DNA of 64,000 nt from Prevotellaceae bacterium (GTDB taxonomy: Bacteria; Bacteroidota; Bacteroidia; Bacteroidales; Bacteroidaceae): contig JAHZGX010000012.1 of assembly GCA_019420585.1 (NCBI GenBank), forward strand, positions 1-64,000. The letters run 5' to 3'. Positions within the stretch are counted from its first letter, which is position 1. Each line of letters begins with the position of its first letter. This document shows positions 1 through 9,040 of the stretch, in pieces. A program made the position numbers and the translations under genes. Under the pieces are notes generated by a model. The model was given only the letters and a program-made list of their open reading frames with translations. It was not told the origin of the DNA and did not search any database.

Positions 1-56
1 TTAAGTCGTTTAGCGTCATTTCTCCCGTTTTTCGAGGTTATTCCAGAGATTTTCCG

Positions 57-64
57 TAACTTTG
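57..64 (+). promoter_or_regulatory. Bacteroidetes -7 promoter element TAACTTTG
   Basis: TAACTTTG matches the Bacteroidetes sigma-ABfr -7 consensus TAnnTTTG exactly. It lies 24 bp before the ATG at 88 and would give a leader of about 15 nt. The upstream -33 element is not clear. Confidence 0.6.
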
Positions 65-87
65 CCTAAGAGAACAAACTATATATA

Positions 88-970
88 ATGAGAAATCAAA
101 TTGTCCTATTGACATTAACAAGTCTGTTTGCAGCTTGCAGCACAACGGGATATGTGCAGGTAGTAGATGTGCAAAGCACACTGCCTGTGCAGCAGAATAA
201 TTATGTGTATGACGATGGACTATGCCGCATCACCTATGCCTTGTGGGCCGAGGGTGGCAACGCTGGATTTATGGTGGAGAACCTGACCGAAGAGATTATG
301 TATCTGGACCTCGCTAAATCTTTCTTCGTACAAAACGGCACAGCACACGACTATTACCTGCACCGTAGTTTCAACAGGGGCTCATCGGCATCCTCGTCCA
401 ACGCTTTCGCACAGGGTGCCATGGCACTGGTGCTTGGCACCTCGGGGGGCATTTGTGAGCACAAGCACAAAAGGCACTTCCTCCAATACGACCACTTGGG
501 AGAAAAACATCGTGGCCATTCCTCCGCACGCCAGCAAAAGCATATATGAATACAACATAGCCGATGACGTGATACAGGACTGCTCGGCAAGACTGATACC
601 AAAGAAAGGCAAGCCAAGGGAAATGACCTACAGTGAGGCAAACAGCCCGCTACGATTTTCCAACTTCATCACTTATCGAATAGGCGAGCAAGGGGAAGCC
701 AAAAGTGTCACCCATGACTTCCACGTCTCACACTTCGCCAACTACCGGGCCTGCGAAATTGAGGAAAAGGTGAAGACAGGATGTAAGGGACAAAAGATTA
801 GCAAGGTGTGCAAAGAGGCCCGCAACACAAGATACTACGTGCGCTATAGCGAGACACACAACAAGGATTTCTCTGCCGACGCGCGCGAATCAATGGGCGT
901 GCAGGGACAGGAGGACATGCGAGACGCGCCATATAACGCCGTGCAAAAATCATATAAAAAGAACAAATAG
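88..970 (+). pseudogene. Frameshifted lipoprotein of unknown function
   Basis: The first frame (88 to 549) begins with a lipoprotein signal ending in LFAACS, then YVQVVDVQST and a region of mixed beta character. After a run of six G (444-449) the sensible protein continues in the next frame as AFVSTSTKG...IVAIPPHASKSIYEYN and ends at a TAG at 968-970. Reading through with one G fewer joins the two parts into a protein of about 293 residues. I recognise the general type as a secreted Bacteroidales protein of unknown function, from memory only. The next gene starts 8 bp downstream, so the two are probably co-transcribed. The G6 run could be a real inactivation, phase variation or a sequencing error. 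Confidence 0.7.
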
Positions 971-977
971 AAAAATA

Positions 978-1532
978 ATGATTATGAAGAAAATCCTTTT
1001 CCTGGCCTTCATGGCATGCATCTGCACATCAGCATTTGCACAGAGCGAATTCAGAGACCGACACATGGCTTACAAGGGATTTGCCGACGTGGGGCTTGGC
1101 TCGTCATTCATTGAAGGAGAAAGTTCCACCTCATTTAACCTCACCACGTCTCACGGCATCCAAATCAACCCACAGACATTCGTGGGAGCCGGCATCGGGG
1201 TGAACTTGTCCTCGTCATCTGCTTATGACGGAGCCACTGTCATTGCCCCCATCTTTGGCCAAGCACGGTTCAATTTCCTCAACAAACAGATAAGTCCCTA
1301 CCTGGACTTTAAGGGTGGTGGCACCGTGGGTGACTTCAAAGGGGGCTACGTAGAACCCTCCATCGGAGTAAGCATGCCCGTGGCACGCAGGTTTGCCATA
1401 GACTTCGCATTTGCCTATACGCTGTACACCCACAAGGAAAAATACGGAGACGTGTTTGACTCCCAATATTTCATGTTCAAATACCGAACCACATTGCACA
1501 ACATCGGCTTCAAGTTCGGCTTTGAGTTCTGA
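978..1532 (+). CDS. Small outer-membrane beta-barrel protein
   Basis: The 184-residue product starts with a clear Sec signal peptide (KKILFLAFMACICTSAFAQ) and continues with alternating polar/hydrophobic strands rich in Gly, Phe and Tyr. It ends in KFGFEF, a terminal aromatic as is usual for outer-membrane barrels. The length fits an eight-stranded OmpW/OprF-N-like barrel. An alternative ATG lies two codons downstream (984) and is equally plausible. No enzymatic motif is visible. The gene follows the frameshifted lipoprotein gene by 8 bp and no promoter motif is visible between them. Function unknown; porin-like or structural roles are possible. Confidence 0.75.
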   Translation: MIMKKILFLAFMACICTSAFAQSEFRDRHMAYKGFADVGLGSSFIEGESSTSFNLTTSHGIQINPQTFVGAGIGVNLSSSSAYDGATVIAPIFGQARFNFLNKQISPYLDFKGGGTVGDFKGGYVEPSIGVSMPVARRFAIDFAFAYTLYTHKEKYGDVFDSQYFMFKYRTTLHNIGFKFGFEF

Positions 1533-1547
1533 ACTCCGCCCATAAAG

Positions 1548-1643
1548 CAATATAAATGCCGACAAAAAGTACCTTAAGACAAACGCCCAAACAATATATA
1601 ACACTTCGATAAACAATATAAGATACTTGGGCATGCAATATAA
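1548..1643 (+). repeat. 22-bp phased CAATATAA repeats
   Basis: CAATATAA or CAATATAT occurs at 1548, 1592, 1614 and 1636. The last three are exactly 22 bp apart and the first is 44 bp before the second. The spacing corresponds to two helical turns, so all copies face the same side of the DNA. The array ends immediately before the promoter element at 1651. It could be a protein-binding array or a decayed tandem repeat. Confidence 0.6.
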
Positions 1644-1650
1644 ATAAGAC

Positions 1651-1658
1651 TACGTTTG
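1651..1658 (+). promoter_or_regulatory. -7 promoter element TACGTTTG
   Basis: Exact TAnnTTTG match, 17 bp before the acyltransferase ATG at 1675. The predicted leader is only about 10 nt. Confidence 0.6.
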
Positions 1659-1674
1659 CACAAAATACAAGAGA

Positions 1675-2805
1675 ATGTCCTTTTCTGACTCCAAGCCCCA
1701 CTATGCACTGCTCGACGGGTTGCGCGGCGTTGCCGCGCTCTTGGTGGTATGGTATCACATATTCGAGGGATTCCAGTTCGCCGCAGGCAAGGCCGTAATC
1801 GATGGCATCAATCACGGTTATCTTGCCGTTGACTTTTTCTTCATCCTCTCAGGATTTGTCATCGGTTACGCCTATGATGATCGTTGGAACCGTTCGCTCA
1901 CAACCGCATCTTTCTTCCACCGCCGCCTCATACGTCTTCACCCGATGGTGATGATGGGAGCACTGATTGGCTTCATCTCGTTTGCCATCACCGGATTTGA
2001 GCGATGGGACGGAACGAGTGCAGGGCTGGGGCTCTCACTCCTGGCTCTTGGGGCAGCATGGCTTATGCTGCCAGCCGTGCCAGGAATGCCGCGCGAAGTA
2101 AGAGGCAACGGTGAGATGTTTCCGCTCAATGGTCCGTGCTGGTCACTCTTTTTTGAATACGTGGGCAATATATTGTATGCCATTTTCATACGGAGACTCA
2201 GCACTCGATGGCTTGCCTGTGTCGCCGCCATACTCGCCTGCGCACTGGCATGGTTTGCTGTGACCGACCAGTCGGGTTATGGCTCCATCGGCGTGGGATG
2301 GACCATAGACACACCTAACCTTATCGGTGGTTCGCTGCGCATGCTCTGCCCCTTCACGTCAGGCATCCTCATGTCGCGCGTATTCAAGCCGATGAAGATA
2401 AGCGGAGCATTCTGGATATGCACAGCCATATTGCTCGTGCTCTTCCATGTGCCTTATATTGAAGGCGGAGAACCTTGGAGTTAGAACGGGGTGTTTGAGT
2501 CTGTATGCATCATTGGCATATTTCCGCTGATTGTATGGATGGCTGCATCCGGTACCACCACCGACGGCATAAGCACACGCATCTGCACTTTCCTCGGCGA
2601 CATCTCATTCCCTCTCTACATCGTGCACTACCCGCTCATGTACGCCTTCTACCGCTGGCTGATGCACACCAAGCAATATACGCTTGGCGAAACATGGCCC
2701 ATGGCACTCGTCGTGGTGGCAGCAAGCATCGCACTGGCATGGGCTTGTCTGAAACTGTATGACATACCTGTAAGGCGCTGGCTGGCAAAGAATTCAAGGA
2801 TATAG
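1675..2805 (+). pseudogene. Acyltransferase 3 (OafA/YrhL-type) gene with an amber stop
   Basis: The frame reads as a typical acyltransferase-3 membrane protein: an N-terminal LDGLRGVAALLVVWYH segment with the conserved Arg and His, then HGYLAVDFFFILSGFV and about ten hydrophobic helices. At 2482-2484 the frame meets TAG (context EPWS-stop-NGVFES) and continues in the same frame to 2805 with further helices and a normal C terminus. Total length with read-through is 376 codons, the usual family size. TGG to TAG would be the simplest explanation. Intact homologues move acyl groups onto surface polysaccharides across the inner membrane. As read, the protein stops after 269 residues and is probably inactive. 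Confidence 0.8.
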
Positions 2806-2968
2806 AAATAGTCAACTATTTGGAAGAAATGATATCTATCCTATAACAACAGCATTGACCATGGCCAGGAGATTTGAAACAGGAAACAGCACAGACGAAT
2901 TTCTCACCTTTGTGACAACAGAAGTAAATAAATAGACAGGCGAAAGGCTGCATCCCGAAAAAACATCG
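2806..2968. other. Intergenic stretch with a possible C-terminal gene remnant
   Basis: A short open stretch on the plus strand (about 2810-2935, stop TAG) reads NDIYPITTALTMARRFETGN and then STDEFLTFVTTEVNK. It looks protein-like, with a possible start at 2861 giving only 24 residues. It may be the tail of a lost gene. No family is recognised. Confidence 0.25.
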
Positions 2969-2976
2969 TATGTTTG
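2969..2976 (+). promoter_or_regulatory. -7 promoter element TATGTTTG
   Basis: Exact TAnnTTTG match, 8 bp before the ATG at 2985, so the transcript would be nearly leaderless. It probably drives the 2985 gene, the carboxynorspermidine synthase gene and perhaps recA. Confidence 0.6.
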
Positions 2977-2984
2977 CATAAGAT

Positions 2985-3566
2985 ATGGGAAAAGAGGAAA
3001 AGAACAGACATTACATTCTGGTAGATGCCGAATATGCAGAAACCGTGGCCGCAAGACTGCGGAAACACTATGCCGAAGTGCTGCACCGAGACATGCCAAG
3101 GCTGGACTTGGCAGACTGGCTGACCTGCTGCGCCCTGGACTGTGGGCTGCAGGAAGGCGAGAATGAGGTGCAAGTATGCATCTTCCACAACCCGGAAAAA
3201 AAACAGTTGGAAAACTTCGTTCCCTCGGACATAAAGGAAGAACTGAATCAGCAAGGCTTTGACGTGCCAGGGCTGGCTGAGTTCTCGGTAAGTTGTGCAG
3301 CGAAGGAAGACATTGTGGAAGGAGCGCCGCTGCCCATACAGGCCGCACTCTTCATCCTGCGGGACAAGGGCAAGGGAGGCCTGACACTGATAACCGATGC
3401 GGGAGAACATCTGCAAGAACTGCACAGGGTTGCCACAGAAGTTCCCGAACATCCCCTCACCATCATGGACATGGAACAACAGATGGGAACACCGGGACAC
3501 GTGGTACTGGGATTCAGCATGGTGCATGCCATGGGACTTTACCAAGAAGACCTGGAAAGAGAATAA
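2985..3566 (+). CDS. Conserved Bacteroidales protein (DUF6621-like)
   Basis: The product is 193 residues, soluble, with no signal peptide or membrane segment. It starts KEEKNRHYILVDAEYAETVA and alternates helices and strands throughout. From memory it resembles a Bacteroidales family annotated DUF6621 that often sits beside the carboxynorspermidine synthase gene; I could not verify this. The gene is 27 bp upstream of that synthase gene and likely shares its transcript. No catalytic motif stands out, so no function is proposed. Confidence 0.7.
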   Translation: MGKEEKNRHYILVDAEYAETVAARLRKHYAEVLHRDMPRLDLADWLTCCALDCGLQEGENEVQVCIFHNPEKKQLENFVPSDIKEELNQQGFDVPGLAEFSVSCAAKEDIVEGAPLPIQAALFILRDKGKGGLTLITDAGEHLQELHRVATEVPEHPLTIMDMEQQMGTPGHVVLGFSMVHAMGLYQEDLERE

Positions 3567-3593
3567 AGACAAAGAATAAGAAACAAAAAAGAT

Positions 3594-4826
3594 ATGGGAA
3601 AAGTACTTATCATAGGAGCCGGAGGCGTAGCCACCGTGGCAGCCCACAAGGTGTGCCAAAACTCAGACGTGTTTACTGAAGTGATGATAGCCAGCCGCAC
3701 GGAGAAGAAGTGCAAGGCTTTGGCTGAGGTGTTGAACAAGAAATACGGCACGCAGGTGCAGACAGCACAAGTGGACGCAGACAGCGTGGAGCAACTGGTA
3801 AGGCTCCTGTCGGACTACAAGCCCGAACTGGTCATGAACCTAGCTCTGCCTTATCAGGACCTGACCATCATGGAGGCCTGCTTGAAGACTGGATGCAACT
3901 ATCTGGACACTGCCAATTACGAACCCAAGGATGAGGCGCACTTTGAATACAGTTGGCAATGGGCTTACCGCGAACGCTTTGAAAAGGCCGGCCTGACAGC
4001 CATCCTGGGCTGCGGCTTTGACCCAGGCGTGACAAGTATCTTCACTGCATACGCAGCCAAGCATCATTTTGATGAAATCCAGTACCTTGACATTGTGGAC
4101 TGCAATGCCGGCAACCACCACAAGGCCTTCGCCACAAACTTCAACCCGGAAATCAACATCCGCGAGATTACCCAGAAGGGACTCTATTGGGAGAACGGCC
4201 AATACATTGAGACGGAGCCGATGGAAATACACAAGCCACTCACCTACCCCGGCATCGGCCCTAAGGAGAGTTACCTGTTGCACCACGAAGAAATAGAATC
4301 GCTGGTCATCAATTACCCAACCATCAAGAGGGCACGCTTCTGGATGACTTTCGGACAGCAGTATCTGACGTATCTTGACGTTATTCAAAACATCGGCATG
4401 GCCCGCATTGACGAGGTGGAATACAAGGCTCCCAAGGCCGATGGCACAGGAGAAGAGGTGGTGAAAATTGTGCCCCTGCAGTTCCTCAAGGCCGTGCTGC
4501 CCAACCCACAGGACCTGGGTGAGAACTATGACGGAGAAACATCTATCGGATGCCGCATCCGCGGACTGAAGGACGGCCAAGAACATACATATTATGTCTA
4601 CAACAACTGCTCCCACCAGGCTGCCTATGAGGAAACCGGCATGCAGGGAGTAAGTTACACCACAGGAGTACCGGCCATGATAGGTGCCATGATGTTCATG
4701 AAGGGTATCTGGAAGAAGCCGGGAGTGCATAACGTGGAAGAGTTCGATCCCGACCCATTCATGGAGCAACTGAACAAGCAAGGGCTGCCTTGGCATGAGT
4801 TGCACGACACCGATTTGGAACTCTGA
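3594..4826 (+). CDS. Carboxynorspermidine synthase (saccharopine dehydrogenase family)
   Basis: The 410-residue protein begins MGKVLIIGAGGVATVAAHKV, a Rossmann GxGGxG nucleotide-binding loop. ASRTEKKCKAL follows, as in NADP-dependent saccharopine dehydrogenase-like enzymes. The central ILGCGFDPGVTSIF and the late CSHQAAYEETGMQGVSYTTG segments are typical of carboxynorspermidine/carboxyspermidine dehydrogenase (EC 1.5.1.43). That enzyme reductively condenses a diamine with aspartate semialdehyde in polyamine synthesis in the cytoplasm. Length is normal for the family. The gene lies between the DUF6621-like gene and recA, 46 bp before the recA start. The decarboxylase partner is not in this window. 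Confidence 0.9.
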   Translation: MGKVLIIGAGGVATVAAHKVCQNSDVFTEVMIASRTEKKCKALAEVLNKKYGTQVQTAQVDADSVEQLVRLLSDYKPELVMNLALPYQDLTIMEACLKTGCNYLDTANYEPKDEAHFEYSWQWAYRERFEKAGLTAILGCGFDPGVTSIFTAYAAKHHFDEIQYLDIVDCNAGNHHKAFATNFNPEINIREITQKGLYWENGQYIETEPMEIHKPLTYPGIGPKESYLLHHEEIESLVINYPTIKRARFWMTFGQQYLTYLDVIQNIGMARIDEVEYKAPKADGTGEEVVKIVPLQFLKAVLPNPQDLGENYDGETSIGCRIRGLKDGQEHTYYVYNNCSHQAAYEETGMQGVSYTTGVPAMIGAMMFMKGIWKKPGVHNVEEFDPDPFMEQLNKQGLPWHELHDTDLEL

Positions 4827-4872
4827 ACAAAAGGAAACAAGAACAAACATATACCTTATTAAAGTAAGAATA

Positions 4873-5910
4873 ATGGCAACAGAAGACAATGCAGCAAAAC
4901 TGAAGGCACTTCAGGCTGCAATAAGCAAAATAGAGAAAGACTTCGGCAAAGGTTCTGTGATGAAACTGGGTGACGAGCAGATTGAAAACGTGGAAGTGAT
5001 TCACACCGGAAGCATCTCACTGGACTACGCACTGGGCGTAGGAGGCTATCCCAAGGGACGCATCATCGAGATTTACGGCCCGGAATCATCAGGAAAGACC
5101 ACCCTAGCCATACATGCCATAGCAGAGGCACAAAAGGCAGGAGGCATAGCAGCCTTCATTGATGCCGAACATGCCTTCGACCGTTTTTACGCAGCCAAGT
5201 TAGGAGTTGACGTGGACAACCTGTTCATCTCACAACCAGACAACGGTGAACAGGCCTTGGAGATTGCAGACCAACTGATAAGAAGCGCAGCCATCGACAT
5301 TGTAGTGGTGGACTCTGTGGCAGCCCTGACTCCTAAGGCAGAGATTGAGGGAGACATGGGTGACAACAAGGTGGGCCTTCAAGCCCGTCTGATGAGCCAA
5401 GCACTCAGAAAACTCACAGCCACCATCAGCAAAACAAATACCACCTGCATCTTCATCAACCAGTTGAGAGAGAAAATCGGAGTGATGTTCGGCAACCCGG
5501 AAACCACCACTGGAGGAAATGCCTTGAAATTCTACGCCAGCGTGCGACTGGACATCCGCAAGGGTACAGCCATCAAGGACGGTGACAACATCCTGGGCAA
5601 CGAGGTTCGCGTAAAGGTGGTAAAGAACAAGGTGGCTCCTCCATTCCGCAAGGCCGAATTTGAGATTACATTCGGCGAAGGAATCAGCCGGATTGGAGAA
5701 ATAGTAGACCTGGGCGTGAAGTTCGGTGTCATTGAAAAGAGCGGTTCATGGTACAGTTACGGAGGTAGCAAACTGGGGCAGGGACGCGAAGGCGTAAAAG
5801 CATTGCTGAAAGACAACCCCGAACTGGCAGAAGAACTGGCAGACAAGATTGCCAGAGCCATGAACGGAACGCCGGACGCAGAAGAAATCATTGAAGAAGG
5901 CATGCAGTAA
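4873..5910 (+). CDS. recA: Recombinase RecA
   Basis: The start is taken at 4873 (MATEDNAAKLKALQAAIS), because the longer open frame upstream runs into the preceding gene and is not RecA-like. The 345-residue product has the Walker A loop GPESSGKTT, Walker B IDIVVVDSVAAL, and the L1/L2 region with NQLREKIGVMFGNPETTTGG. It forms the ATP-dependent filament on single-stranded DNA for homologous recombination and SOS induction. The acidic tail ends in PDAEEIIEEGMQ. No separate promoter motif is visible in the 46-bp gap, so transcription may come from upstream or from within the preceding gene. Confidence 0.98.
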   Translation: MATEDNAAKLKALQAAISKIEKDFGKGSVMKLGDEQIENVEVIHTGSISLDYALGVGGYPKGRIIEIYGPESSGKTTLAIHAIAEAQKAGGIAAFIDAEHAFDRFYAAKLGVDVDNLFISQPDNGEQALEIADQLIRSAAIDIVVVDSVAALTPKAEIEGDMGDNKVGLQARLMSQALRKLTATISKTNTTCIFINQLREKIGVMFGNPETTTGGNALKFYASVRLDIRKGTAIKDGDNILGNEVRVKVVKNKVAPPFRKAEFEITFGEGISRIGEIVDLGVKFGVIEKSGSWYSYGGSKLGQGREGVKALLKDNPELAEELADKIARAMNGTPDAEEIIEEGMQ

Positions 5911-5967
5911 GGCGCAAAGCCACTAGCCTGAGCAAGGCAAATGCCATAAGATAACAGGAAGCCGGAA

Positions 5968-6005
5968 CGGAGCGTGAAGTATCGCGCACACGCTCCGGTT
6001 TCTTA
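5968..6005 (+). terminator. recA terminator-like hairpin
   Basis: CGGAGCGTG (5968-5976) pairs with CACGCTCCG (5989-5997) around a 12-nt loop, followed by GTTTCTTA. It lies 58 bp after the recA stop. Confidence 0.6.
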
Positions 6006-6201
6006 TATATAATATGTATAGCGTGACAGGAAAATGTGACAGGTTGGCAGAATAGGCGACATGGTACATGACGCATCGGACAGGGGAAGGCACTTTTCCA
6101 TGCATGACACCCGCTTTGGCACATCGTTTGTGACATTATAGGTGTGCGAAGTGGCACAAAAAACGTAATCAACGAATAAAACAAATAAAAGATACATAAT
6201 T

Positions 6202-8106
6202 ATGGGAAAGATTATTGGTATAGACCTTGGTACGACAAACTCTTGCGTATCAGTGTTTGAGGGCAACGAGCCCGTAGTGATTGCCAACAGCGAAGGCAAG
6301 CGCACAACTCCTTCAATCGTAGCATTCGTGGATGGCGGCGAACGTAAGGTGGGAGACCCAGCCAAGCGCCAAGCCATCACCAACCCCAAGAAGACAATCT
6401 TCTCTATCAAGAGATTCATGGGCGAAACCTACGACCAGGTACAGAAGGAAATTGCACGTGTACCCTATTCTGTGGTACGTGGTGACAACAACACTCCTAG
6501 GGTTGATATTGACGGACGCCAGTATACTCCGCAGGAGATTAGCGCCATGATTCTGCAGAAGATGAAGAAGACTGCAGAGGATTACCTGGGTCAAGAGGTG
6601 ACGGAGGCTGTGATTACAGTGCCCGCCTATTTCTCAGACTCTCAGCGTCAGGCAACAAAGGAAGCCGGACAGATTGCAGGTCTGGACGTGAAGCGTATTG
6701 TCAACGAGCCCACTGCTGCAGCATTGGCTTATGGAGTGGACAAGGCTCACAAGGACATGAAGATTGCGGTGTTTGACCTTGGAGGCGGCACATTCGACAT
6801 ATCAATTCTTGAGTTCGGAAGCGGTGTGTTTGAAGTTTTGTCCACCAATGGTGATACACATCTGGGGGGGGACGACTTCGACCAGGTCATTATAGACTGG
6901 TTGGCAGAAGAGTTCAAGGCTGAGCAAGGCATTGACCTGAAGCAAGACCCCATGGCACTGCAGCGTTTGAAAGAGGCTGCCGAGAAGGCTAAGATTGAAT
7001 TGTCAAGCAGCACAACCACTGAAATCAACCTGCCTTACATCACTGCTGTAGGCGGTGTGCCCAAGCACTTGGTGAAGACCCTGACAAAAGCAAAGTTCGA
7101 GCAATTGGCAGACAGCCTCATTCAGGCATGTAAGATTCCTTGCCAGAACGCCATGCGCGATGCAGGTCTCTCCAACAGCGACATAGATGAAGTAATACTT
7201 GTGGGTGGTTCCAGCCGTATCCCCGCAGTACAGAAACTGGTGGCAGACTTCTTTGGCAAGGAGCCCAGCAAAGGCGTGAACCCCGATGAAGTAGTGGCCG
7301 TAGGTGCTGCCATTCAGGGAGCTGTGCTCACAGGTGACAAGAGCGACATCGTACTGCTCGATGTGACTCCATTGTCAATGGGCATTGAGACCATGGGCGG
7401 TGTAATGACCAAACTCATTGAGGCCAACACCACCATTCCCTGCCACAAGAGTGAGGTGTTCTCCACTGCCGCAGACAACCAGACAGCAGTCACCATCCAC
7501 GTGCTTCAGGGCGAGCGTCCAATGGCAAGCCAGAACAAGAGCGTAGGTCAGTTCAACCTTGAAGGTATTGCTCCTGCCCGCCGTGGTGTGCCTCAGATTG
7601 AAGTATCCTTCGACATTGATGCCAATGGTATTCTGAAGGTATCAGCCAAGGACAAGGCCACAGGTAAGGAGCAGACCATACGCATTGAGGCTTCTTCGGG
7701 TCTTTCCAAGGAAGAAATCGAGCGCATGAAGGCTGAGGCTGAGGCAAATGCAGACGCAGACAAGAAGGAACGCGAAAAGGTTGACAAGATGAACCAGGCC
7801 GACTCCATGATTTTCCAGACAGAAAACATGCTGAAGGAAAGTGGTGACAAATTGCCTGCTGACGTAAAAGCCGAAGTAGAAGCAGCCGTTGAGAAACTGA
7901 AGACAGCACATAAGGCACAGGATGTTGCAGCCGTAGATGCCGCCATCGCAGAACTGAACAATGCTGCACAAAAGATGTATGCAGCACAACAGCAGGCAGG
8001 TCCTCAACCCAGTGCAGATGTCCAAGCCGGCCAGCAGTCTCAGCAAAGTTCCTCAAACAGCAAGGATAGCAATATACAAGACGCAGATTTCGAGGAGGTT
8101 AAATAA
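6202..8106 (+). CDS. dnaK: Molecular chaperone DnaK (Hsp70)
   Basis: The 634-residue protein begins MGKIIGIDLGTTNSCVSVFE, the Hsp70 phosphate-1 loop. It then shows FDLGGGTFDISILE, VGGSSRIPAVQK and NEPTAAALAYG in the ATPase domain. The substrate-binding domain starts near residue 385 (DVTPLSMGIETMGG), and the helical lid ends in a Gln-rich linker and an acidic DADFEEVK tail like the EEVD-type end of bacterial DnaK. It refolds proteins with DnaJ and GrpE, neither of which is encoded nearby. A weak promoter candidate lies about 60 bp upstream (TTTG at 6115 and TATAGGTG at 6137, two mismatches). The GATACATAATT leader is AT-rich, as is common in this phylum. Confidence 0.98.
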   Translation: MGKIIGIDLGTTNSCVSVFEGNEPVVIANSEGKRTTPSIVAFVDGGERKVGDPAKRQAITNPKKTIFSIKRFMGETYDQVQKEIARVPYSVVRGDNNTPRVDIDGRQYTPQEISAMILQKMKKTAEDYLGQEVTEAVITVPAYFSDSQRQATKEAGQIAGLDVKRIVNEPTAAALAYGVDKAHKDMKIAVFDLGGGTFDISILEFGSGVFEVLSTNGDTHLGGDDFDQVIIDWLAEEFKAEQGIDLKQDPMALQRLKEAAEKAKIELSSSTTTEINLPYITAVGGVPKHLVKTLTKAKFEQLADSLIQACKIPCQNAMRDAGLSNSDIDEVILVGGSSRIPAVQKLVADFFGKEPSKGVNPDEVVAVGAAIQGAVLTGDKSDIVLLDVTPLSMGIETMGGVMTKLIEANTTIPCHKSEVFSTAADNQTAVTIHVLQGERPMASQNKSVGQFNLEGIAPARRGVPQIEVSFDIDANGILKVSAKDKATGKEQTIRIEASSGLSKEEIERMKAEAEANADADKKEREKVDKMNQADSMIFQTENMLKESGDKLPADVKAEVEAAVEKLKTAHKAQDVAAVDAAIAELNNAAQKMYAAQQQAGPQPSADVQAGQQSQQSSSNSKDSNIQDADFEEVK

Positions 8107-8130
8107 CATTACCTTCTGAAGCAACAACAA

Positions 8131-8174
8131 GGAAAGTGTACAGTCCATTTGTGATTGTGCACTTTCCTTTTTTA
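8131..8174 (+). terminator. dnaK rho-independent terminator
   Basis: GGAAAGTGTACA (8131-8142) pairs with TGTGCACTTTCC (8156-8167), 11 of 12 positions, and is followed at once by a T run. It is 24 bp after the dnaK stop. Confidence 0.9.
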
Positions 8175-8208
8175 CGAATCTGTTTATCCCAAATCGGTCG
8201 TCATTAGG

Positions 8209-8456
8209 GTTTAATTCATCAATAAAAGTCTACCTTCCGCTTCTCGTTCTGCTTCAACTGATATTTTTTTGGGGGCATTGTGCTTGATTGGTGTTGACGA
8301 CATACTTCATGTCTGCCCTCTCTCATTCTCTTGGCCTCCTGGACAGGCCGTGGCAACGACGTGCCAACTGGCTTTTGGGCATGCAGGGCAAATTTATCAA
8401 CTCACTTAAAGGTAATAATCAAGTCACTTGCAAATGAAAACAAGTCACTTGCGAGC
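8209..8456 (+). repeat. MITE-like element, truncated copy A
   Basis: This copy matches the left ~250 bp of the complete copy at 31616-32033 in the same orientation. Shared blocks are TTAATTCATCAATAAAA, GCTTCAACTGATATT, TGTGCTTGATTGGTGTTGA, ACAGGCCGTGGCAACGACGT and two CAAGTCACTTGC units. Its left terminal repeat is degenerate (ATCGGTCGTCATTAGGG) and the right half is missing after 8456. It begins just after the dnaK terminator. No open reading frame is evident. Confidence 0.8.
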
Positions 8457-8548
8457 CTCGGGGGCAGGGGGATTGCCCAGATGCATGCCTGCGTAGAGTG
8501 TGACGGGTAAAACACCTGTTTCTTGAAAACTTTATTAGGGTCTATTGC

Positions 8549-8964
8549 TGTCCGATAAATCTAAGGGGGCAAGCGTATAAGTCAGCGATTCTGAAAAGGA
8601 AGAACTTTTTTCCAGAGCCACCTCTTCGACTTGCCCTAAAGAGTCGCCCCCCTGTTCCGAAGCGGTTTTGCCCCCTCGCAAGTGACTTGTTTTCGCTCGC
8701 AAATGACTTGATTACTACCCTTAAATGACTTGGTTGCTACCCTTGAATGACTTGATAAATTTGCACTGCATACAAAAAGCCCATTGACACATCGCCGTCA
8801 CGGCTTGTCCGGGAGGCCAAGGGGACGAGAGCGGGCAGGCATGAAGCATAACCATCAGCACCAATCAAGCACAATGATCCAATATCAGTTGAAGCAGAAC
8901 AAGAACCGAAAAGTAGAATTTCGTCGGCGAATTAAAGAAGCATCCCCCTAGACTTATCCGATGA
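8549..8964 (-). repeat. MITE-like element, full copy B (inverted)
   Basis: Read on the minus strand, this ~416-bp block follows the copy at 31616-32033 from end to end. It has imperfect terminal inverted repeats: CCGATAAATCTAAGGGGG at the left and CCCCCTAGACTTATCCGATGA at the right. It contains four TGACTTG units (CAAGTCA on the other strand) about 22 bp apart. No reading frame is conserved between copies, so it looks non-coding and probably needs a transposase supplied elsewhere. The 92 bp between copies A and B (8457-8548) show nothing recognisable. Confidence 0.85.
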
Positions 8965-9040
8965 GCTAACTTTAGATTGCACTTTGGAGCCTCTCACCTA
9001 AAGCAGAGAAGATGGAAGAGGACACTTATTCATCTTACGC

